15,146 bases of DNA. Source: Deltaproteobacteria bacterium. GTDB taxonomy: Bacteria; Desulfobacterota; Syntrophia; Syntrophales; Smithellaceae. Under the pieces are notes generated by a model. The model searched no databases. It saw nothing but the letters and a program-made list of their open reading frames with translations, and was not told the DNA's origin. The position numbers and the translations under genes are program-made. Positions 1 to 5,552 of this stretch are shown here, one piece after another. The DNA lies in contig SBEK01000096.1 of assembly GCA_009668925.1 (NCBI GenBank), positions 1 through 15,146 on the forward strand, given 5' to 3'. Position 1 is the stretch's first letter. Each line of letters begins with the position of its first letter.

Positions 1-1679
1 AGCGTCAGGCAATTCAGACAATCCTCTTTCGTGAGCCAGCCCTTGCGCGCCATTTTTACGCCCAGGGCGATATGGCCGAGCCCGTCAACCGAATGCGCAT
101 CGGGATTGATCGCGATCTTCACGCCCTTTTTGGCGGCATGGATGCAGTTGCGCCAGTCCAGGTCCAGCCGCTGCGGATAGGCATTGAGTTCGAGGGTTTT
201 GGCCTCTGCTGCCGCCGTATCGATGATTTCCTGAATATCAACGGCGTAAGGTTCACGGGACAACAGAAGCCGGCCCGTGGGATGAGCGAGCATGGTCGTG
301 TGGGGATTCGCGAGGGCTTTCTGAATACGCCTCGTCATCTGGGTTTTGGGCATATTAAAGCCGGAATGCACCGCCGCAATCACAAAGTCGAATCTCGCGA
401 GCGTTTTCTCATCATAATCAAGGCTGCCGTCCAAAGCGATGTCCGATTCAATCCCTTTGAAAATGTAAAAGGGAGCGAATTTTTCATTCAGCCTGTCGAT
501 CGCCTCATGCTGCTTTTCGATCTGCTCGGGAGTCAAGCCGCCCGCATAGAAAGCCGAACGGCTGTGATCGCTCACGCCGATATACTGCAGCCCCATTTTT
601 TTTACGGCCGCCGCCATTTTTTCGATGCTGTCCGCGCCGTCGCTGAAATTCGTATGCACGTGGAAAATGCCCCGGATATCTTTCATCTCCAGCAGCCGGG
701 GCAACTCGCCTTTTTCCGCCGCTTCGATCTCCCCCATATTTTCCCGAAGTTCCGGCGCGATGAACTGGAGGCCCAGCGCGGCAAACAATTCCTCCTCCGT
801 ACGGCAGACGATATTCTCCTCGCCCCGAAAGAGGCCGTACTCATTCATCTTCAGGCCCAGATCCTTGGCCCGGCCGCGCATGGCCACGTTGTGCTCCCGA
901 CTGCCGGTGAAGTGATGCAGGGCGTAGGGGAATTCGTCCGCCGTCACAATGCGCAAATCGGCATTGATCCCCGCCGCCAGCGTGATGCTGACTTTGGTGT
1001 CGCCCAGGGCGATGACGGAATCCGCCTCGCCGTATCCGGCAAAGGCCCGCGCCAGCCGCTCCGGATGAGCCGACGCCGCCAGGATATCGATGTCCTTGAC
1101 CGTCTCGTTGCCGCGCCGAAGCGATCCGGCCAGGCTCACCGCTTCGGCGTCCTTCCGGCTTGCCAGGAAAGCAAGCAGCGCTTCGGCGTGGCCAGCCACT
1201 TCATTGTACAGCCGCCTTTCCGAATAGCGTTTGAGCTTTTCGATGCCGGCCAGGATATTGTCCTGCGTCTTCCTGCCGAAACCCTTGAGGTCCGCCAGGC
1301 GGTTTTCGTGGCCGGCGTAGGCCAGTTCTCCAACGGTCGTAATCCCCAGCTCCTTGTACAGGGTATGAATTTTTTTCGGACCCAGTCCGCTGATTTTCAG
1401 CATTTCCAGATGCCCGGGCGGAACGGACGCTTTGAGTTTGTCGTAATAGTCCAGCTTGCCGGTCAAAACGAGCTCGGTAATCTTCTTGCCGATGGCTTCG
1501 CCGATGCCGTCGATTTCATAAAGCTTCTCCCGGCGCACGAGGTCGCCGAGATCCTCCTCTACCCTTTCGAGATTGCGGGCGGCCGTGGCATAAGCGCGGG
1601 ACTTGAAGGGATTTTCTCCCGTGAGTTCCAGAAGGACGGCGATTTCTTCGAGAATAGCGATAACCTTTTCTTTCGTCAT
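1..1679 (-). CDS. polX: Bacterial family X DNA polymerase with C-terminal PHP domain (PolX), 3' end cut by window edge
   Basis: The minus frame is open from ATG 1679-1677 to the window edge, giving about 559 residues; the visible end (GWLTKEDCLNCL) looks like the family's extreme C-terminus, so only some 10-15 residues should be missing. Order of domains: helix-hairpin-helix DNA-binding segments (IDGIGEAIGKKI near residue 60 and ISGLGPKKI near 98); the nucleotidyltransferase core with GSLRRG followed by DIDIL, whose D196 and D198 are the metal-binding aspartates; then a PHP domain starting with FHVHTNFSDG (H340, H342) and continuing with GVSDHS, AAVHSG, MLAHPTG and INPDAHSVDG. Family knowledge: gap-filling polymerase in base excision repair, the PHP domain giving Mn-dependent 3'-5' exonuclease activity. 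The start is chosen because this matches the usual family N-terminus; the ribosome site is weak. Oddity: no stop codon separates this frame from the abiEii remnant upstream, so an automatic caller may extend it far too long. Confidence 0.95.
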   Translation of the reverse strand, partial: MTKEKVIAILEEIAVLLELTGENPFKSRAYATAARNLERVEEDLGDLVRREKLYEIDGIGEAIGKKITELVLTGKLDYYDKLKASVPPGHLEMLKISGLGPKKIHTLYKELGITTVGELAYAGHENRLADLKGFGRKTQDNILAGIEKLKRYSERRLYNEVAGHAEALLAFLASRKDAEAVSLAGSLRRGNETVKDIDILAASAHPERLARAFAGYGEADSVIALGDTKVSITLAAGINADLRIVTADEFPYALHHFTGSREHNVAMRGRAKDLGLKMNEYGLFRGEENIVCRTEEELFAALGLQFIAPELRENMGEIEAAEKGELPRLLEMKDIRGIFHVHTNFSDGADSIEKMAAAVKKMGLQYIGVSDHSRSAFYAGGLTPEQIEKQHEAIDRLNEKFAPFYIFKGIESDIALDGSLDYDEKTLARFDFVIAAVHSGFNMPKTQMTRRIQKALANPHTTMLAHPTGRLLLSREPYAVDIQEIIDTAAAEAKTLELNAYPQRLDLDWRNCIHAAKKGVKIAINPDAHSVDGLGHIALGVKMARKGWLTKEDCLNCLT

Positions 1680-1712
1680 CGTGTTCGCTCTAAAAAAAGA
1701 ATGAGGCGGTGC

Positions 1713-1741
1713 TTGACATTCTGGTTTGAAAAATATATAAG
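1713..1741 (+). promoter_or_regulatory. Sigma-70-type promoter of tRNA-Glu
   Basis: A perfect -35 TTGACA lies at 1713-1718 and TATAAG at 1736-1741, with 17 bp between them. The -10 ends about 31 bp before the mature tRNA 5' end, leaving room for a short 5' leader. It sits in the divergent gap with polX, so it also overlaps the polX 5' untranslated region. Confidence 0.75.
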
Positions 1742-1772
1742 GCGCAACTTGCTTAAACACTGGGCTTACGAC

Positions 1773-1848
1773 GTCCCCATCGTCTAGAGGCCTAGGACAC
1801 GGGCCTTTCACGCCTGTAACTGGGGTTCGACTCCCCATGGGGACGCCA
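1773..1848 (+). tRNA. tRNA-Glu (anticodon UUC), CCA encoded
   Basis: All arms of the cloverleaf can be paired: acceptor GTCCCCA (1773-1779) with TGGGGAC (1838-1844), discriminator G1845, encoded CCA at 1846-1848, and T arm containing GGTTCGA. The anticodon loop CTTTCAC is closed by CGGGC/GCCTG and reads TTC, decoding GAA/GAG. Length is 76 nt. It has its own promoter upstream and a factor-independent terminator downstream, so it is a single-gene unit. The truncated toxin gene abiEii ends against it on the opposite strand. Confidence 0.97.
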
Positions 1849-1854
1849 AAATAC

Positions 1855-1894
1855 AAAAAACGAGGGATTGAAACATCAATGCCTCGTTTTTTTT
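1855..1894 (+). terminator. Rho-independent terminator of tRNA-Glu
   Basis: AAAAACGAGG pairs with CCTCGTTTTT, with an inner ATTG/CAAT extension beyond a G-G mismatch; the loop is short and the 3' arm runs into eight Ts (1887-1894). It begins about 7 nt after the tRNA CCA. It also marks where the abiEii remnant on the other strand loses similarity to its family. Confidence 0.8.
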
Positions 1895-2647
1895 GTACCA
1901 GAAACCTGGTCCGGACACAAGGCCGGACAGAATGCCGCTCGGCAATATCCCGGTCGGTCATTCCCGCTTCAAGACGCACGCGGTTGTATGTCGGCAACGG
2001 ATGTTCCAGAATGGATGAAAGGGCGATAAACCATCGTCTGAATCGCGCCAATTGAAAGATCGTATCAGACGGTTGCGGCGGATAGGCGATATCCCAGACA
2101 TCCCGCACCGCGCCGCGATCCAGCAAGGCGAGGAACTTGCCGATAAGGATTTCTTCCAGACTGACCACCCTGATGCGGGGCTGTTCCAATTCGCCGGGTT
2201 GCCAGAGGTCTCGCAATTCGATTCCGCAAACGGGCATGCGAAAAAGAAAGTTCAAATCCACCTCGATCCGATCCTCGGACCCGAGAACGGACCGATACAA
2301 AAGATAATACTTGCGCCCGGCAAAGGCGTCCGTGGACCGTTGGACCCGATACCCTTGACGCCTCGCAAGATCGGCAACCGCCTGTTCAACCTCAGGCTTT
2401 GCTTCCAGCAGAGCCGTCCGGTCGAGGTGACCGATGTAATTATAATCCAGATCAACCGAGAGCCGCAGAGGCGGGCCAAAGCAGAGATTGAAGGCAGTGC
2501 CTCCTTTCAGGGCCAGGACGGCGCCGAGAAACGGATGGCGCGCACGTCCGCCGCCATCTCGCCCAACCGAACCACTTTTTCCAAAGAGTCGATCCGATAG
2601 CCGGTTTGCGCCGAACAGTCTTGCAGATATTTCAAGCTAACGCTCAT
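1880..2647 (-). pseudogene. abiEii: AbiEii/AbiGii-type nucleotidyltransferase toxin, frameshifted and 3'-truncated
   Basis: The start ATG (2647-2645) overlaps the end of abiEi by 11 bases, the usual coupled order antitoxin-toxin. This frame gives only 46 residues (MSVSLKYLQDC..., then DSLEKVVRLGEMAADVRA) and hits TGA at 2509-2507. Family similarity continues one frame over, from HPFLGAVLALKGG, so about one base is missing (or two extra) near 2537-2540. The second part keeps the nucleotidyltransferase signature GGTAFNL and SVDLDYNY, then RKYYLLYRS, EVDLNFLFRM and EEILIGKFLALLDRGAVRD. Similarity fades after HPLPTYNRVRLEAGMTDRDI (about 1930); homologs normally go on for some 60-90 more residues. 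The left boundary given is approximate, because the shifted frame has no stop before polX. Known family role: GTP-dependent nucleotidyltransferase toxin of type IV systems active in phage defence. Here it is probably inactive, unless the frameshift is an assembly error. Confidence 0.85.
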
Positions 2648-3452
2648 CGGGTTCTCCCAGAGATAGCAGCGCAGGAGGCAGAATCAGGTTCCATCTTCGG
2701 GCCAGATTTCCTCCCCGTTGAGCGCGTTCGGCGTAAAGTCGTGAATGCGGGCGGTTCTTCTCTATGCGCGTCAGCAAATCGTCGGGCACATGGAAGCTTT
2801 TTTGAAACATCTCCAAAAACCAGCCTGTCGCCGCCCAGAGCCTGGCCAGTGCATACCGGCGCAAAACCTCTTCCAGCAAATCAAGATCAAGCGTCGTAAA
2901 ACCAGCCGCGGACCGCACCAGATCCTCCAGTCCGCCCGCCAAAGCCGGACGGTTGAAGCCCTCGACCAGCGTCCGTTCGGGACCAGTTGAATTCAGCAAT
3001 ATCCCCTGATGCTCAACCTTGCGTGTGCCGAGTTGTTGCCCGGGGCCGGACTGCATGGAAACGGGAGAATCCAGAAATCGGACAACCGCGCCATCAAGGT
3101 GTAAGGGCCGCTGGCGTTTGGCAACATAGACCGTGCACTGGTTCCATACCGAATAAGCCGCCCCGAGAAGCTCCAGGGCGCTGTGATGGGAAAAGACACC
3201 ATCCGGATGCATCGCCTTTGCCACCAGGAAAGGATTCATTCTCAAATTATTAAAAGGCCCGCCCGGCGGAACGACGGCGTATATCTCCCGGGTCACTCGT
3301 TTCAAACGGCCAGTCTTGAGATGATATTTGAGACGATCTACAACACGCGAACGATCTCCATCCGCGGTCAGGGCAGCTACAGCTTGATCAAGAGAAAACA
3401 CCGGATGACCGGCAAAAAAATCCATTCCTTTCAGTTGCTGTTTGGCGTTCAT
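2637..3452 (-). CDS. abiEi: AbiEi-type antitoxin / autorepressor of a type IV toxin-antitoxin system
   Basis: 271 residues, near the family norm. An N-terminal winged helix-turn-helix spans roughly residues 15-62 and ends in the typical LKTGRLKRVTREIYAV stretch. The C-terminal antitoxin domain follows, with FSHHSALELLG (87-97), VYVAKRQRP and GPERTLVEGFNRP (157-169). In studied AbiE pairs this protein represses its own promoter through the winged helix and neutralises the toxin through the C-terminal domain without stable complex formation. The start at 3452 is supported by GGAG about 12 nt upstream. The stop overlaps the abiEii start, so translation was coupled. The gene is intact while its partner is broken, which is what one expects if the toxin decays first. 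A promoter with palindromes lies just upstream. Confidence 0.88.
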   Translation of the reverse strand: MNAKQQLKGMDFFAGHPVFSLDQAVAALTADGDRSRVVDRLKYHLKTGRLKRVTREIYAVVPPGGPFNNLRMNPFLVAKAMHPDGVFSHHSALELLGAAYSVWNQCTVYVAKRQRPLHLDGAVVRFLDSPVSMQSGPGQQLGTRKVEHQGILLNSTGPERTLVEGFNRPALAGGLEDLVRSAAGFTTLDLDLLEEVLRRYALARLWAATGWFLEMFQKSFHVPDDLLTRIEKNRPHSRLYAERAQRGGNLARRWNLILPPALLSLGEPDER

Positions 3453-3483
3453 ATGGGTAAATTATTCTCCTGTCTGCAAGCAA

Positions 3484-3527
3484 AACGTCAACAAGCGAAA
3501 GGTGGCACCTGCCGAAATGTTGACGTT
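3484..3527. repeat. 10-bp perfect inverted repeat in the abiE leader (candidate AbiEi operator)
   Basis: AACGTCAACA (3484-3493) is mirrored by TGTTGACGTT (3518-3527) across 24 nt. A second small palindrome, AGGTGGCACCT (3500-3510), is nested in the middle. It lies between the proposed abiE promoter and the abiEi start. AbiEi proteins are known to bind paired inverted repeats upstream of their operon; assigning this repeat to AbiEi is inference. Confidence 0.6.
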
Positions 3528-3539
3528 ATGATCTGCTAT

Positions 3540-3576
3540 GGGTAGTAATTTTACCCGTTGATGCACAAAATGTAAA
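3540..3576 (-). promoter_or_regulatory. abiE promoter with palindrome over the -10 box
   Basis: Read on the minus strand, TTTACA (3576-3571) is followed after 17 bp by TAAAAT (3553-3548). The -10 is embedded in the palindrome GGGTA-N7-TACCC (3540-3556), a natural place for an autorepressor. A related ATGGGTAAATT half-site recurs at 3452-3462, directly over the abiEi start region. The start of transcription would be near 3541, giving a leader of about 88 nt. Confidence 0.6.
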
Positions 3577-3625
3577 CAATTATTTGTTAATTAATTGAGA
3601 CAAAACCTACTCCATTTGTACCGGC

Positions 3626-3640
3626 AGCCGGCGCCCGGCT
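3626..3640 (-). terminator. GC-rich hairpin just after the glycyl-radical operon (possible terminator)
   Basis: AGCCGG-CGC-CCGGCT is a perfect 6-bp stem with a 3-nt loop, starting 3 nt past the last stop codon of the operon. In the operon's direction it lacks a U tract, so it may act as an mRNA 3' stabiliser. In the plus direction it is followed by GTTTT, which would be only a weak terminator. Confidence 0.4.
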
Positions 3641-3643
3641 GTT

Positions 3644-4489
3644 TTAAAAATTGACGACCGCCGCAAGCGGCACCGGCGGGTAGATCTGCCCGTGGTTGGG
3701 CGGCATGGAATTGTAAACCCAGCCGATATCCAGCGTGCCCAGTCTGATTCCGCGGCAACGGGCGTAGCCTTTAAAGGTCCCGCGCACCAGAATATTTTCC
3801 ATCTGCATCGTGAGGCCGAAAACAGCTATCGTCATTCCGGATTCCAGTTCTTGGAGATCGGCCCCAAAGGCGCCCGGATGAAAGACCAGACGGTTGTCCC
3901 CCGCGGCCTGACACTGGATGACCGGAATGACGGCGGGGTATCCGTCTTTGGCGATGTACGATAAAAATTTGAGGGCATCGAGCCGGTTCAGGAGCGATTC
4001 TCCAAAATGGGTAAGGACCCGTCCGGCTGTGCTCCCCGCGGCGCCGCCCCGGGCCATCCTGGTGAGAAGAGCCGAACGGGCAATGGCGGCCAGCGGCAGC
4101 GCGGCGCATTCCGACGTCTCCAGAAGGTCCAAATAGTGGACGGTGTTTATACCGAAGTATGTATTGTAACGGAACATGGGCTGCTGATTGTACACTTCAT
4201 ACTCCGGGCCTTCCTTCTTCAAATGCGTCCAGAGGGCTTTTCCGCGCCGGAGCTTTTTGTCCAGCGTGAGGACGGCAAAGCCGATTTTCCTGGTCTCGCT
4301 CATGTATGCCTTGCTGAGGCCCTTGCAGAATTCACCGATGGTCAACTGCGCGGGCGCCGACGCCATGACCGACGTCAGGAGCGATACATGCGGTAAGCCC
4401 TCCGTCGTCACGGTGGCGATAATGCCGACTTTCTCCGAGGGTTCCAACGCTTTCCTGTCCGCTTCGGAAAAAACATTCCTGCCGTTCAT
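3644..4489 (-). CDS. FMN-binding split-barrel (pyridoxamine 5'-phosphate oxidase-like) protein, last gene of the glycyl radical operon
   Basis: 281 residues from ATG 4489-4487, preceded by AAGGA at proper spacing. The same frame stays open upstream to 4687, but that stretch lies inside the activase gene and has no family character, so it is excluded. The N-terminal half resembles the flavin split-barrel fold: EKVGIIATVTTEGLPHVSLL (about residues 18-37) followed by QLTIGEFCKGLSKAY, the pattern seen in pyridoxamine-phosphate-oxidase-like and flavin reductase-like proteins. The central and C-terminal parts, including RYNTYFGINTVHYLDLLE and the end GWVYNSMPPNHGQIYPP, I cannot assign. It begins 19 nt after the activase stop and is clearly co-transcribed. 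No signal peptide or membrane segment is seen. Plausible roles, all inferred: a flavin-dependent step before or after the radical reaction, or protection from oxidation. Fold call fairly sure, function unknown. Confidence 0.72.
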   Translation of the reverse strand: MNGRNVFSEADRKALEPSEKVGIIATVTTEGLPHVSLLTSVMASAPAQLTIGEFCKGLSKAYMSETRKIGFAVLTLDKKLRRGKALWTHLKKEGPEYEVYNQQPMFRYNTYFGINTVHYLDLLETSECAALPLAAIARSALLTRMARGGAAGSTAGRVLTHFGESLLNRLDALKFLSYIAKDGYPAVIPVIQCQAAGDNRLVFHPGAFGADLQELESGMTIAVFGLTMQMENILVRGTFKGYARCRGIRLGTLDIGWVYNSMPPNHGQIYPPVPLAAVVNF

Positions 4490-4508
4490 AGGGATTTCCT
4501 TTCCGCTG

Positions 4509-5540
4509 TCAAAAGCAGCCGGGGATGGATATATTTCCGCCTTCCGGATCGTCCGCGGGCGGGTTGCCGGAATCCTGTTGAAACCTTGTCGATCCGCTCC
4601 AGGCGACACAGGAGCGCGTAAGCCGGCTTTGCGCGACCTTGGCCAATTCCTCCATCCGGGATTTTTCCGGAAGGTCTGAGCCGGCAAACGGCCAGTTCAG
4701 GTCCAGCCGCCGATACTTGTCCCGGCACAGATTGTTAAACGCGCACAGCTCCCAGCGGTCAACCGCGCCGTCCATCCGGGTCTCTATGAAATCGCCGATT
4801 CCTCTGATGTTCTCGACGGTGTCCGTGGCTCCGGGGATGACCGGCGTGCGTATCCACAGGGTTTTAGGATTCGCATGGCCTTTTTTGTAGTGCGCGGCAA
4901 AGGCCGCATTGGCCAGAATTCTTTCATTGCCCGAACCGGTAAATAATCCGTGTTTTCCCGGATCGATTTCTTTGAGATCATAAAGCAGAACATCGACGTA
5001 CGGCAAGAGACCGGCCAACAGGGTTTGCGATACCTGGCCGCAGGTGTCGAGCGCCGTTTGGATGCCTTTCGCTTTCAGCTCCCGAAGCAGGGCCAGGCAG
5101 AAATCAGGCTGCACGGCCGCCTCTCCGCCGGAGAGCGTAACGCCGCCGCCGGATGTCTCGAAATAGACGCGATCTTTCACGAGTTCGGAAACCAGCGCCG
5201 GGATACTCCATTTTTTTCCCAAAAGCTCCATGGCCGTGGTCGGGCATTCGGCAGCGCACCGGCCGCAGCCGGTGCAGAGCCCCCGATTGATGACCAGGCC
5301 CTGGGAAGTCCTGGCCAGTGCCTTTTCCGCGCAGGTCTCGATGCAGATGCCGCACCCGATGCAGGTGGACCTGATCCATTGAATCTGCGGCTTCGGGCTG
5401 ATGCTCTCCGGATTGTGGCACCAGGTGCAGGAAAGCGGGCACCCCTTGAAAAACACGGTTGTCCGGATGCCCGGCCCGTCTTCGGTGGACATGCGGATGA
5501 TCTCCAGAATGGTTCCCTCTTCTGTCGGACAGCGTGTCAT
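4509..5540 (-). CDS. Glycyl-radical enzyme activating protein (radical SAM, two extra [4Fe-4S] clusters)
   Basis: 343 residues. The radical SAM cluster motif is GCPLSCTWCHNPE with C34, C38 and C41 (CxxxCxxC). A ferredoxin-like insert follows with two complete cysteine sets, C60/C63/C66/C70 and C89/C92/C95/C99. The SAM-binding SGGE is at 137-140, and TPVIPG is at 232-237. This layout is that of activases for non-pyruvate-formate-lyase glycyl radical enzymes. It reductively cleaves S-adenosylmethionine and abstracts a hydrogen from the glycine of its partner enzyme, encoded just upstream; the gap is 12 nt and the likely ribosome site TGAGG overlaps the partner's stop codon. The C-terminal tail after about residue 310 is short on family motifs and may be disordered. 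Cytoplasmic and oxygen-sensitive. Confidence 0.93.
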   Translation of the reverse strand: MTRCPTEEGTILEIIRMSTEDGPGIRTTVFFKGCPLSCTWCHNPESISPKPQIQWIRSTCIGCGICIETCAEKALARTSQGLVINRGLCTGCGRCAAECPTTAMELLGKKWSIPALVSELVKDRVYFETSGGGVTLSGGEAAVQPDFCLALLRELKAKGIQTALDTCGQVSQTLLAGLLPYVDVLLYDLKEIDPGKHGLFTGSGNERILANAAFAAHYKKGHANPKTLWIRTPVIPGATDTVENIRGIGDFIETRMDGAVDRWELCAFNNLCRDKYRRLDLNWPFAGSDLPEKSRMEELAKVAQSRLTRSCVAWSGSTRFQQDSGNPPADDPEGGNISIPGCF

Positions 5541-5552
5541 GGTGTGCGCGCC

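Noticed and set aside
72..1787. 571-residue plus-strand open frame
   Set aside because: It is antisense to polX, whose minus-strand translation has all catalytic motifs in order. The long opposite frame follows from GC-rich codon bias.
2052..2600. 182-residue plus-strand frame
   Set aside because: Antisense to the abiEii remnant, whose minus-strand sequence carries the GGTAFNL and SVDLDYNY nucleotidyltransferase motifs.
4490..4687. N-terminal extension of the FMN split-barrel-like protein to 4687
   Set aside because: The stretch overlaps the activase gene, is basic and low in family character, and the ATG at 4489 has a proper ribosome site.
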